A stretch of DNA of 64,000 nt from Gibbula magus (lineage: Eukaryota; Mollusca; Gastropoda; Trochida; Trochidae): contig OW388305.1 of NCBI GenBank assembly GCA_936450465.1, positions 42,838,506 through 42,902,505 on the forward strand, given 5' to 3'. The notes under the pieces are model-generated. The model was not told the DNA's origin, did no database searches, and saw only the letters and a program-made list of their open reading frames with translations. The first letter of the stretch is position 1. Every line of letters begins with the position of its first letter. A program made the translations under genes and the position numbers. Positions 11,201-22,800 of this stretch are shown here, one piece after another.

Positions 11201-12592
11201 TAGAGAGGCATTGTAATGTCCCTGTGTAGTCTAAGCATATTGACTATTAACCAAATACAGAACAAGGTGTTAAGTCTCTGAGGATACAGTGGAATCTCGT
11301 CCATGGAACTGTGCCTCTGATCAATTAGGCTTGTTTGGATGTTGTCAGAGTGTCTCGCTGTTCTCTATGTACTACTTTCATCTATGCCTACTAATTCAAA
11401 TCGAGGCAGATCGTCCTTTGTGTCACCGCAGAGGCAGAAATTCTTACATCCATCTGGGATTCGCATTTGATGACAATGTCAATACGTGATACATGGAAGA
11501 GATACAGGATACTAAATGAGCTTCTGTGTAATAATAAGTATGATAATAATAATAGTGGTTATGTTTATGTCTAACTGAGGCAAATTGTCCTTTAGACGCA
11601 GGAATTCGTTAATCCATATATTTCCTTTCGATCACAATGTCTTAGCTAGAGTCAATTATTGATACATGATTTAAACATATTTATTCAATTGAAAGGATTG
11701 GGTACAAGTTATCCAACTTAGGGAAACCCTCTCCTATATTGATACATGTGTGACGCATGGAACAGATAGTATACTAAATGAGCTTCTGTGTAATACAAGC
11801 TTCATTTAGCGAGGTAATGGTTTAGTATCAAATGAGCGAAAGCGACGATACTTAAGATTAATCAACAGCATAGGTCTAGCGGTAATAATGAAATATTGCC
11901 GTACAAATGTTGTCGTGTTGTAAATTATATGGTTGAGAAGAAGTGGTATTACCTTATTTACCTATAACACATAACTATAGCACATTACACGCTGTAGTCA
12001 TTAACTGTGATTTATGTTATCAACTTCAACGGCTATAATCTGATCATAATTGCGTCATTGAAACTGGAGGTCTATAAGGAGAAGTGTGCTGTTAGTTTTA
12101 CATACATGCATCATTGAGGAAAATAGTGATGACATCTGGATACTGCCAATGACACATGTAGTGCATTACTAATTATTTTGGTATTTGAGGTCATTGTCTT
12201 TTGTAATTTAAGCACGCTCAATGTGATGAGTTTTATAATTTAAAATCAGGATAATTTTATAATCTTGTCAATATTTATTTGCTTAAGATATCAGCATTTG
12301 TATTATAAATGTGAAGAACCATTATTCAATTTGAATTCTCATTTTCGAATTTATTTCATACCAATGAGGAGATATTTACTCGCGCTTTGCAAAATCCCCA
12401 TTGGAAAATTATATAGTCAATCAATATTATCCCCAGCTAAGATTTCATGTTATGTAAAACGTGGCATTTCGCTTAGTGAACCAGATAGTGTCTATTACAA
12501 AACATGATTGACGTTCCTTACAACAAGTTTCATTAAGAATGATTGATAAGTGTCCCCGATATATATAGCTAGGATCAGAAGATTTGTCAATG
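8220..12592 (-). repeat. Right arm of the large inverted duplication
   Basis: This is the reverse-complement partner of 1-6540. The match runs from the inner boundary near 8220 to at least 12592, where the partner leaves the window. The arm carries one insertion absent from the partner, the family A element at 9187-9549. It preserves apparent empty sites for left-arm insertions: near 9040 it has a continuous sequence matching the flanks of the LINE fragment at 5471-5680, and near 10100-10125 one matching the flanks of the element at 3168-4654. These show that the insertions came after the duplication. No gene is recognised in it; a 79-codon open frame at 10130-10369 is not retained in the partner. 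Confidence 0.88.
9187..9549 (+). mobile_element. Family A TTAA element, copy 1
   Basis: Ends are TTAA-AGGGGCAGTAGCACG and CGTGCTTCTGCCCCT-TTAA, about 363 bp in all. The inverted ends and TTAA flanks fit a non-autonomous piggyBac-like MITE. The interior has the family landmarks ATGGCTGCCATGCAATTTTTG and GATAATTGGTTTGTGTAATA. A minus-strand open frame at 9251-9481 is a by-product of the consensus. This copy lies in the right duplication arm only. Confidence 0.9.
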
Positions 12593-13170
12593 CTATTTAC
12601 CATAACTTAACCTTTAACCAGTGGCCTGGATTAGATACATTACACACATGACTGACGTTTCTTTCAATAACCTATATAGTTATGTTTCATGTCTTGTATA
12701 GGCATAATCAATGTACTGCCATCAACATAATGGTCTTTCTACTATATTGATATCATAACATAGTCTTTGTAATCTGGATAATATATATTACACACATTAC
12801 TGACGTATCTTCCAATTATTGTAGATATCTTTGATATTGTATTGGCATAATCATTTGGTTACAATCAACAGAATGGTCGTTGTTATATATGATGTTATAA
12901 CCATTACCTCGACAACTGGTTTAATTCTCTTGTACAGTTCTCGATAGTCATGATTTCAAACCTTTTTTTAAAATAACACCATTGTTTGGCCTAAAAATAA
13001 TGAGCAATGTTGTATAAACATTTGTTTACATTTGTCTTGGGGATGAACGATTTCTATCACATACATGATTTAACTTTCCTGCCAATGTGAGGCTTCAATG
13101 ATTATTTACTGAAGACTGCTATGGTTATATAACATTGCCTCGCGAATTGGTTCCATTACAACGTTTCTCA
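12480..13170. repeat. Degenerate tandem repeat, unit about 140-150 bp
   Basis: Related blocks with the pattern 'TATTACACACATxACTGACGTxTCTTxCAAT' start near 12490, 12634, 12780 and (weaker) 13049. The first unit is also part of the right duplication arm. Identity between units is low, perhaps 60-70%. No coding potential is seen. Confidence 0.55.
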
Positions 13171-13426
13171 GCTTGTAAGCTACTGGCTGAGATGAATGAT
13201 GCCTTTTGAGATTGTCTGCAGTACTTTAGCAACATAACAGTCTATAGTTATAATGTGAGTAATGTTACAAATTGGATTTAACAATGTCAAATTCATAACT
13301 AGCAAGATACTGAAGATAAAAGAATTGAATTAAGCTAAGTTCCTTCATGAACCTGGGACCAAAGGAACCATCAAGAGAAGCCATAAAAGCGTCTCTTCGT
13401 GCACACCGTTCCTCTGTACTCGTTCA

Positions 13427-13783
13427 TGGGGAAGTAGCAAAATCGCTCAAATGAGTTGATGAAATTTATTTGAAAAATAATGTCACCAATAGTAAAAACA
13501 GCCTTCTCTCTTCAGAAAATCAAGTTAAAAAATGAGTGTACATGTTTCCTTAAAGCCATGGGAACCATTTTTGTCATTTGAAATAATAAAATGTGTATAC
13601 AATAAAATGGCCGGCATGCATTTTTTGGCTTTATACGCATCACCAATATTACCACTACGGATAATTGGTTTGTGTTATAATATGTTTTACCCTCTAAAGT
13701 AAATATAAACGACATAAACTATCATTATAAATGGGAAATTTGAAAAGCTAAAATTTTCCAAAAACGTCCTACTGCCCCTTTAA
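13427..13783 (+). mobile_element. Family A TTAA element, copy 2
   Basis: The interior and right end (CTACTGCCCCT-TTAA) are well kept. The left end is damaged (GGGGAAGTAGCAAAATCGCTC) and has lost its TTAA. A minus-strand open frame at 13512-13715 matches the frames in other copies and is a shared by-product. The flanks at 13171-13426 and 13784-14650 show nothing else recognisable. Confidence 0.85.
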
Positions 13784-14652
13784 AGCTTGTAGTGCACATG
13801 TAAATAGACTGTTATAACCAATGTAATATGTTAAGATTATAGCATCATTCAGTACTCGACATAGTTTGGGTCATAACAATGTATGTCTTTAAAACATTAT
13901 TTTTGGTAATCTAAATAATGAAATCTGCTCCCTTTCATATAAGCCTGTCTTCAATGGTCCATCTGATAACAATCCATTTAGACTGAGAAGACAAATGAAA
14001 GACAGTAAATGATAATAAAAACCAAAAATATAGAAGTGTAGCGGATAATGAATGGTAACGGAGACGAAGAGACAATTAGAGAAAATTGATAGTTGTAGTC
14101 TTGTAGACAGGATTTCCGTTCAAATTGGAACCTCGTTGCTACTCCAGTTTATTCCCATTGGTATGGACGTCACTTTCCTAAATTCTTGGTTTTACATTAA
14201 GAAAATCCATAGATTTTCCATTTCAGAATACAAATAATTTGACTAAGTGTTATCTATAGCAACAATGCATCACATCCAGCTCCTGTTTGTCAGATTATGA
14301 TGTAGGACGTTTGTTGTTCAACGAAGGTACATTTGTCTTCAGGATAACCAGCATGTTCTTAAAGGACAAGTATTACATGATCAGAATTAAGCCCTCATTT
14401 CGTCTAAATTTCTAGGAGTGTTAGTCAAATATACAGCCCTCTTTACATATTTACTATAAATTAGCATGTGTCAATAATGACAGCAATGTCATGTTTACAA
14501 CTCTTTAAAGCACTTAAAGCATCTTCCTTAAAGCATGAAATCAATACCTCAGTTTCAGTTTGCCTAACGTCACTAATCACGGAAAGCTTAGAGCATGGTT
14601 TCAATAATTGTTGAACACCAAGGCCAATAAATCGTAAACGCCTTTTATGTAG

Positions 14653-14923
14653 AGGGTAATGTCCGAGTAACTCTCCATTCCTTAAAAATAATGGAGCCGA
14701 GGCCCCGAGGCCCATTATTTTTAAGGAATGGAGAGTTACGAGGATATTACCCTACTTAAATTACACTCAAAGTATTGCTCTTTTATCAAAATGACTTTAG
14801 AAATTAAAAGAAATTAAATTTCTAATTGAAAAATATAATGTGATGTGTAACTCTCCATATCTGAAAAATAATGGAGTGAAAGAACAATAGGATGACGTCA
14901 CAAGTGTAATTTAAGTGACTCGT
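14653..14923. repeat. Nested foldback repeat
   Basis: A strong hairpin at 14653-14753 has arms GGTAATGTCCGAGTAACTCT / AGAGTTACGAGGATATTACC and a GC-rich centre around GAGGCCCCGAGGCCC. A third half-copy (GTAACTCTCCAT...AAAATAATGGAG) lies at 14848-14877. CTTAAATTACACT at 14755 pairs with AGTGTAATTTAAG at 14903. This looks like an internally rearranged foldback MITE. Downstream DNA to 15483 is plain AT-rich sequence. Confidence 0.75.
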
Positions 14924-15483
14924 CGTGTTTTGTTATGAACTTAAGAACTCGAATTCTGGGACATTATTTGATATGAGGATAAACGAAACGCTTCGAAACA
15001 AATTGTATAATAAAATATCCTGTTCTATGAATATAGGATGTTAAATTTGTATATAATTTCTTGAATTTCTGTTAAGGCGAAACCGTGGCAATATCTTGAC
15101 TTATTTCAGTAGTTATGTATTCAATTAAAAAATTAAATATAAATTAATTACAACTTTTCAAGGTATTCGGTAATGAATGCGGGTGATGTTGGCTTCTCTT
15201 GCAGAATTTAAGTGTTTCATCTTTCAATAAATATTTTCAGAATCTTTCTGTAGAAGGGCTGTCACATATTTGATTGAGTCCCTCTTAGAAGCTACATTTC
15301 TTTGATTCTGTACATGTAAAGGATTGAAGTCTTACATAAAATCTAAATATTCCAAGTGAATGTGGTATCTATGACATGCATGTAACTGATTGACGTCTAC
15401 AGTGCCGTAGACTGGACAAAACTTGAGGTATCTATAAAATATACTGTTTATTAAAAGTATGACTTTCAATTGCCTTGGATGTA

Positions 15484-15998
15484 CACTGTCGGCCAAAAGA
15501 AACGCCCACCAGATATCTTATCAGATTTCGGAAAAACTACAATGAACAGTTTAGCTATATTAAAGCATTATGAATTTCTGTATAATTTATTTAAATTTTA
15601 GAAGTTATCATGTCACAAAAGAATGGCGATTGTTGAAATGAGACAACACAAGTGTTCAATTTTCGATCAGTGCTTGACCAGAAAAACATTTGAAACATAT
15701 TTTCATATCATCACGAGCAAAATTACAGGCACGCATTCGCATTAAAGTGGTGATGATCCTACATAACATGTATGTCGTGGTTACGATGCGCAAGTGAATC
15801 AACCGAAAATAACGGTCTTCATTGGGTGTGATTTTCATGAATGTTATTGACTCAAATCACAGTCTTTCAACGAATCAATGGGCTTTATAGTAATTATAGT
15901 TTCAGCATAACTTGGAGACCACCACTAATTATATTCCGAAATTATTTCATCTTTCATTTTAAGGAAAATCAAGTAGACGTTTCTTTTGGCCGACAGTG
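15484..15998 (-). mobile_element. Tc1/mariner-like element, 515 bp, with transposase remnant
   Basis: The terminal inverted repeats are perfect over 21 bp (left CACTGTCGGCCAAAAGAAAC, plus a G) and TA dinucleotides flank both ends, as in Tc1/mariner elements. On the minus strand an open frame at 15656-15838 contains KITPNEDRYFRLIHLR. This resembles the 'TPREDRYI' motif at the end of the DNA-binding region of Tc1-like transposases. The frame then diverges, and an in-frame stop lies just upstream. An intact Tc1-like transposase has about 340 residues, so this is an internally deleted, non-autonomous copy. The element call is firm; the transposase resemblance is from memory of the family. Confidence 0.85.
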
Positions 15999-16266
15999 TA
16001 AAGATGATATCTGTCGTTTTTTAACTCATGTCATCGAGTGATGTAAAAACACTGTTCTCATTCTAAAATCTACGGAAAAACGTTTGTAAAATGTGAGTAA
16101 TATGAACAGTTGTGTAATATGAGTATACTAGAGGATAGTAGTAGAATATGAAAATAATGATCGACGTTGTTACTGTTATATGTATCTAATATTAAGAAAG
16201 TTCTCATGTAATTGGAAATGCAGAATGTGATGGAAACTGTAACAGAAAAAAGAATTCCCCAAGCTC

Positions 16267-16764
16267 TTAAAGGTACATCCATTGTGTAGTTGGGGTCACA
16301 TATTCCAAACGTTATAAATGGTGTTAGTTTATCGAGAAGTACCAACTGTTACCGAAAACTACCATTTTGATGGCAGTCGGCTTAGTATATTGACGATATG
16401 AAGGTAAAAGTAGTGATTTCTTATCGAAAAGCGGACAATGCATCGAAATTGACGCGCGCCAATGAGTCAAACGTTATTTTGGAATCTTATTTAAAGCAGA
16501 CAAAATAACAAATTTGGTTTGATCATGTTTAATAGGTCACACGACAACTGTGCATGCAAATGGGATGTGCAGTTTCGGTTTCTGCACATGCATAATGATG
16601 TTACTCGATTTTAATGTGAAACTAGTAATTGTGATTTATTTTGGCGATTGGGGATGACTATGCAAGCTGAGTGAATTTGTTTGTTCTGTAAAAAGCACAT
16701 ATGGTGTGTTGGAACGTATTAAAGCCTAATAAAATTTTATGAAACACAATGGATGCACCTTTAA
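16267..16764 (+). mobile_element. Family C TTAA element, copy 2 (complete, 498 bp)
   Basis: TTAA-AGGTACATCCATTGTGT at the left and ACACAATGGATGCACCT-TTAA at the right form inverted ends of about 18-20 bp with TTAA on both sides. The interior matches 4203-4654 and, in the other orientation, 32858-33329. It has no coding frame of its own. It is the best-preserved reference for the family in this window. Confidence 0.9.
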
Positions 16765-17692
16765 TAATGGAACACATACTACACATCCAATTGAGCGGAT
16801 CTATCTTTACAATACTGGAGACAAATCATCAACCTAAATGACAATTTATATGATATATTAGCAAAACAAATTTACCGTACATAAAAAAACATTTATCAAT
16901 CATCAATCAATGGAAAATAAAATCATTTTTTCATACGAATTTGTGAAACATTAAGCTGATTAATATACTGTCATTAAAAATCCATTCAAGTCCGTTTATC
17001 CTAGAATATGACACACATTAATGATGCATGAAAAACTTTCGTGAGGTTATTCTTGTCTTTTCAACTTCGATACCAGTTATCTAGTTTTAATTTGCCTGTC
17101 TCATTTAGTGCCCATTCAGACATATTGAGTGATTTAGATGGTCTAGATATAAATGCCCGAGGGACGTTGAATGTACCTAGGAATACGAGTATGCAACAGT
17201 AGGGGACTGGGCTTCCTTCATTTCTCAACATGATACGTTGCTTCTACAGTTGTGTTGTATCAATGTGAACATGTTTGGTTATTAAAGTTAATTTTCTGTA
17301 TCGAGTGTATAGAGAAGCAAGAGCAGTTTACCTACTTTCCTTATTGCATTGTATACTTGCTGTGTGAAGCAAACCCGAGAAATTATGTTATATTGATAAT
17401 AATAAATGAGAACAATATTGTTTGTATGACATCATGCTATCGCATTAAAATAATACTTAATTAAAATAGACTGTTTTAGTCCCAAAGAAAAACTTTCAAA
17501 TTAATTAATGCCTTTTTATATGATTTAAGAGTGTTGTTTTTGTTAAACACTAATGTCCCCTGGTATAAACATAGTTTTAAATTGAAACATTGAATTTAGT
17601 ATTAATGGCCCCTGTGAATGAATATGGTTACATATCAAAGATGTATTTCACTGATCAATGCAACGTTTCGGACAATAATAATATGAACTCAT
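16765..17692. other. No feature seen
   Basis: AT-rich sequence with no recognised repeat, RNA gene or coding frame. The open frame at 17252-17464 shows no protein family features. Confidence 0.6.
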
Positions 17693-17888
17693 CTGAAAGA
17701 TTGCATCACAATGGATGCACATTTGAAGTAAAAAAGACCTGTCAAAAACCTATCAAAAGTTGTAGCTGAGGTTAACGTTGTCAAAAACAATGTTCTTGTG
17801 CAAAAATCAAGGTCACAAGACCTTATAGACCTCATCTGAAAAGTGTCATCACAAGTGATGCACATGTCAAAAATCAAAGACCTATCAT
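17693..17888. repeat. Degenerate direct repeat, period about 140 bp
   Basis: CATCTGAAAGATTGCATCAC...GATGCACAT...AGACCTGTCAAAAACCTATC at 17693-17756 recurs in altered form at 17832-17888. It is a two-unit remnant. Confidence 0.6.
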
Positions 17889-17890
17889 TG

Positions 17891-18312
17891 ACCCAGTCTG
17901 ATTAAAATCGACGATTTTCTGAGAAATAAAATTTACAAAATAGATCATATACCGGGATACGAATTCAAATCGTTCGGGGGATTCCTCGCAAAACCATTTG
18001 ATAACAGCGCGTAGACTCCCATGTTCTGACGCAATTAAGGTAACCAATCACAGGACCTCCAACATAAGCTTTCGGTGCGAGAAGCTAGTGGCAGATAACT
18101 CCAAACAGCTATCCTTTCATCTGTTCCGAATGCTTTCAAAACGGCGGGAAAAAAACTGTGATGTGACTGGTCAGCTATTTGACTGGGCTTCGTCTGCGCA
18201 GAAGTGGTTCGGCAGACCTTGTGGCGAGGAATCTACAGAACCTGTTCGTATACGGTAAATGCATTATTATGCAAATTATATTCCTCGGAACAAGGTCGAT
18301 TAAGACTGATCA
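17891..18312 (-). mobile_element. Family D foldback element, copy 1
   Basis: It matches the copy at 36147-36607 in opposite orientation throughout. Ends are CCCAGTCTGATTAAAATCG and CGATTAAGACTG. Shared landmarks include the 'AACATAAGCTTTCGGTGCGA' block and AGATAACTCCAAACAG. Its outer TIRs are more decayed than those of copy 2. Several overlapping short open frames (17998-18258, 18204-18446) arise from its richer GC content and are not supported as genes. Confidence 0.8.
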
Positions 18313-18319
18313 CTGACCA

Positions 18320-19379
18320 ATCAAAAGTTATGACCAAGGTTCATGTTTTCGAAAAACAGGGAGAACATACACCACCGCACCTGTGGGGCCCGTCATGTCA
18401 TATTATTGGCCAAAATACACCATTCAGTGAACACCAAGTGTGTTGATCTCATAGTGCGTGGCTTCATTTTACTGATTCCTGCTTGGATTCAAATGTGTCT
18501 TGATCACAAACACGATCCAAGATGGATGACATATGATGGCCTTAAAAAACGAGATGTGTTTGAAAGAATGGATTAATATTCCTGAACGTTTTGTAAACAC
18601 TAATAAATTACTTGTCAGTGCATTGGGGTTGTTGCCGTGTTTTAAATGATTAATCAGAAATAAAATGTAACAGAAATGATAAAGAAGCAACAGACTTTAA
18701 GAAAAGAGAATATTTCTATGTTTATTGAAAATTATCAAAACATAAGCATTTTATGAAGAAGAAGATGATATTTTAAAAAATTGAAAACAGATTTCCGGTA
18801 CAATGCCACGTGTTCATTACGTTCACAGTTATTGCTTTAATCGAAGACAAACTGTCAATCATCTGTACATGAGAAGGTCTGGGGTGTTATTCATGTGTGT
18901 AAAACTGTTGCTGAGATACAAGTAATTATACAAATTAAGCATCTAACACATTAATAACATGGCACTTTTGACACGCGGACATAATTTCAGAAAACATACA
19001 AGTTAATAATTCATTAGCGTAGAACGTATTTAGAAGAATTTGTTCTTTAATTCGTTTGGAATATATGTTTTTGATATGATAAGTACACATGTAAGATGTC
19101 AGAGAAAAAAACGTTCAACGAACACCACTGGTGCCAGAAACAATATCTTGTCAACAAACTGAGTTTCTAGGAAGAGGTTTGAGTGGAATCTTGTCAATAT
19201 CTATTTGGATTGTTATTGTTGTTGTTTATATTATCATTCAACAGATATTGTGGACAATATTCAGCAAAAACGCCAACAGACAATTCAACCAAACTTTCTA
19301 GTCTGATAGGCATTACCGTGAAGTAATTTTGCCTCTATTTTGATTATCTGTACGGTAATGCTATTTGGACAAAAGACAA
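18320..19379. other. No feature seen
   Basis: AT-rich sequence without recognised repeats or genes on either strand. Confidence 0.6.
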
Positions 19380-19725
19380 TTTACTCTACTTCAGTACCAT
19401 TATTGTTTTTAGCTTGATATTCCAGATAGCTAGACTGAGTTTATACTGTATACAAGGCCCCTTACTTTTAATACAAGGTCTTGGGATAGGACAACTCGGT
19501 ACACGAAGACCGGAACAGAGTATGACACCAGTGAACTTTATTTATATTTTACTCTAAAGACTACAACACTACTATTTCATCATCTTGATATTCCTGATAG
19601 CTAGACTATGTTATACTATATGCACGGTCTCTTGAGTTTGATACAAGGTCTTGGAATAGAACAACTGCGCTCGAGGTATACTGTAAAGGACCTAGTTCAG
19701 AGACATTACAAAACAGAGCTTTCAC
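19380..19725. repeat. Two-unit tandem duplication, period 171 bp
   Basis: CTTGATATTCCxGATAGCTAGACT occurs at 19413 and 19584, and TACAAGGTCTTGG further along each unit. Identity is about 75-80% by eye. An open frame at 19608-19850 begins in the second unit and has no recognisable features. Confidence 0.75.
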
Positions 19726-20357
19726 TTATTGACCCGTTGGAGACCAGACCTCATTATTTGAGATATTTGCTACGAGTTGCCTCATTTAGAGTCTGTATGT
19801 GTTGCCTCGTTAAAGGTGTACCATTGTATGAGCCACGTGTCCACATCTAAAGAGCAGTGAGCTCTATTGAAACGTGAATGTTAATGAGATGGATCTATGT
19901 GGTTGCAGGGAGGTTACAGGGCTGATGGCTTAGTCCTGACTTATTTGCTTAAACTGTCGAGGATTTCGATCTCATATGATCTGTTGCAGACACGTCTTTC
20001 TCGATAATCAGGTCAACGTTGTTTCAGTCATAATACGCCTAGTACCTGTATCTTGTTCATTACATGTGTACATTACACAGAAATGTGTGTTTGAAAAAAT
20101 ATGAGTACAAGTATTGCATCACAGTATTTGTTCGGAAATAAACTGAAAATAGAGTGTGTGTTTAGTTGAGTCGTTTAAAGTTCATTTTGAAAATTCCTAT
20201 TGGTTAAAAGGGTAAAGAAATATTCCCTTAAATCATAGTAGGTGTTCTTTTTTCGAGTCGTATATTGTATAATGAGAAATATTAACATTTCAACATTTCA
20301 ATCATTGTTCAATCAATGCTATCACATTTTCCATGTATAATATAATAATGTTTTCCA

Positions 20358-20790
20358 TTACAGACTCTGTAGCTCGTTTTTTTGCTTATCATGTTTTCTA
20401 AAATGTGCCATTTATTATTAAAGTTTATACAATATAGTGGTTCATAATGGATAAACCATCAAATTACACGACCCGGTAAGCCGTAACCATAGAAAACGGC
20501 TTTGCGTATTCGAAGAAAATGATGCGACGTATTAAGCGACAGTGGTGTCGAATTCTTTAGTGTGAGAAGTAGATTTTAGGTCTCATGAGAATTTGAGAGT
20601 TCAGACAGCACGATGGTTTGCCACTCCATCATTGTATCATAATTAAAACTTTACTCTGAGTGTTTCGGTATCGCTACATCAGTCAGATCACTTGAACTAC
20701 CTTCGAGCGGCAATTTTAATGTTATTTAATGACTTGCATGGCTTAACTGAAGCAGGTACATTCGTTTTAGAACCAGTTCCTTCGCAGGTT
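20358..20790 (+). mobile_element. Family B TTAA element, copy 2 (decayed)
   Basis: It aligns with 48994-49400 through landmarks such as TTAAAGTTTATACAATATA, ATTACACGACCC, GAGAGTTCAGACAGCA and GGTATCGCTACATCAG. The left end is TTACAGACTCTGTAGC, a decayed form of TTAAGGCGCTGCAGC. The right end cannot be recognised. No coding sequence is seen. Confidence 0.75.
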
Positions 20791-20827
20791 TTCCATTTCA
20801 AAAGATCTTTCATGATCAGGACAATAT

Positions 20828-21128
20828 GAAGGTTAATGTAATTGAAAATAAACACAGAGTTAAGTGGCACCATGGAGTATTATATTCAACAGGACCAGTA
20901 TTCAATCGCTGATTTAAGTATAATACAACATAAACGAGGATGTCAAATGGAAATGAATGGAATGTTTTCCCTTAATACTTTTACCACGCAACATCAACGT
21001 TTGTTCTCAGAAGTTGTTAATGTAAAAGAGCTTTATTGAACGGGTTTATGTGATGGTTAATATCATTGTAAATAAACACGGAATTAAGTGGCACAACGGA
21101 GTATTACATACAACGGGACCAGAAGCAG
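20828..21128. repeat. Direct repeat, period about 222 bp
   Basis: The block AAATAAACACxGxxTTAAGTGGCACxAxGGAGTATTA with its flanks occurs at 20840-20905 and again at 21062-21128. The 145 bp between them are not obviously repeated. Confidence 0.75.
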
Positions 21129-22059
21129 TGTTTCACATTTCGTATAAATTGTCATACTACAAATGTATTGTGCCCACATTGCATTATAAAAGCTATTTCC
21201 ATTGACATTTCCTACTAGTCTTATGTTATATTTGGACAACATAATACCTCATAATGGAGAGCATTACACAAGACTCCTACAGAAGAAACTGACAGGTTAT
21301 TTGTATAGACAAATAGATTGTTAAAAATATATCACCAACAATCATGTTAAAAGAAATGGGACGATATCTTAAATTTTGTTACTTTAGTCGAGACTAATCT
21401 AATGATACGTGACACGAAGTGTTCAGTGAGTCTTCATATGACAGAATATGAAATTTTATCTTAAGTTTTATTGACTTTAATGAAAATATATCGGATACAT
21501 ACTTTTAAACAAAATTGGAATGCAATCTGATCCAAACTGTTTGTGTGGTACTTGTGTTGAAAATACTTCTCATGTACAACCAGAGAGAAAAACTTCTGTC
21601 ATCAATGAAGCGCATACTTCATGCAACATGTTTGTCAATAAATACTAGTACTAGAGGGAAGTGCGGACCGGTTATTTTGTCCAAATGTAGATGCATTTAA
21701 GATAGGTCAGTACTTCATTCATGAGACCAAACGATTGGCACCATTTCTTTCTTGTTATGTCATCTTCTTACATTTCTGTCTTGTCCAGTACTTGTCATCG
21801 TTTTAAGAAATGTAATGTTATATACTGTAAATAGCAAGGAGAGGGAAACCAAAGTTGGATAACGTGTCATGAATACAATATGTTTAAACATACATTCGTG
21901 TAGTCTAGGGATGTCCTGGACTTGTTAAACCACTCTCGTCTTATCAAAACGACGTGACGTCAGCGTGCCATAATATTTGTCAGTGAAATAAAGTATCATC
22001 TTTTCTTACAGTAAATTACTCGTTTTTGATTGGCTAATATCTACATCTTCCTTAAATAT
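21129..22059. other. No feature seen apart from one TGACGTCA octamer
   Basis: AT-rich sequence. TGACGTCA lies at 21955-21962. The open frame at 21515-21700 has no recognisable family features. Confidence 0.5.
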
Positions 22060-22300
22060 ACAATGTATCTTCTTGGACTTTAAATCGATGACGCATCTTT
22101 GCTGTAGCTATAGGATGTCATAAACAAACCAGAAAAGCCATATTTCATTCTCATATATCGCCTGGTTAAGGAAACTCTTAAACGACGATTATTAAAGCCA
22201 ATTTTTTCAGAAATTTTAACGGATAATGTTTCAAAAATAACAAATAAAGTTTAGTTGGTTTATAGAGACATGGCGTTATACTTATATACTTGTATGTTTA
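22060..22300 (+). repeat. Family H interspersed repeat, copy 1
   Basis: It aligns with 50780-50945 and with 22480-22540 plus 22706-22790 through TATATCGCCTGGTTAAGG, ACGACGATTATT, TTTTTTCAGAAAT and GTTTAGTTGGTTTATAGAGA. No terminal repeats were found, so the element class is unknown. It contains an intact TTAA at 22167-22173 where copy 2 carries a family A insertion. Confidence 0.65.
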
Positions 22301-22384
22301 TCTGTGTATGTTTATGTCTGTTCAAATACACATGGGGTGGTGACATCGCTTTTTCAAAATGTTTTGGACCAGAATTGGAGGCAT

Positions 22385-22800
22385 TTTAGTTTTAAAATTT
22401 ATATAAAGTAGACATTTTATTTATAAAAAAATGTTGTCGACATAAATAACCTGTTTGGACTTGTTGAGGCATCATGACTGCAGGACGTCAAAAGCCAAAA
22501 GGCCATTTGACTCTCTTATCTCGTCCATACGACAATTTCTTAAAGGGGCTGTAGCACGTTTTTTCGCTCAAATAAGTCAATGAAATGTAATTGAAAAATA
22601 ATGTCACCAATGATAAAACTTATTACTTATTACTTCGGAAAATCAAGTTATAAACGAGAAATTTGAAAAAATTAAATTTGCAAAAACGTGCTACTGCCCC
22701 TTTAAACCGTGACTTTCTCACAAATATGAACAGATTTGAAAAATTTGAAAATTCAAATTAGTTGACGTCTGAAGACAGGATGTAACTCTGTTGCAGCAAA
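22385..22800 (+). repeat. Family H interspersed repeat, copy 2, interrupted by family A copy 3
   Basis: The left part (22385-22539, with ATGTTGTCGACATAAATAACC) and the right part (22706-22800, with CTCACAAATATGAACAG) match continuous sequence in copy 3 at 50690-50960. The interruption is exactly the 166-bp TTAA element at 22540-22705. Confidence 0.7.
22540..22705 (+). mobile_element. Family A TTAA element, copy 3 (internally deleted, 166 bp)
   Basis: Both ends are intact (TTAA-AGGGGCTGTAGCACG and CGTGCTACTGCCCCT-TTAA), but about 200 bp of interior are missing. It is nested in a family H repeat whose other copies have a single TTAA or no insertion here. That supports TTAA as the target-site duplication. 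Confidence 0.9.
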
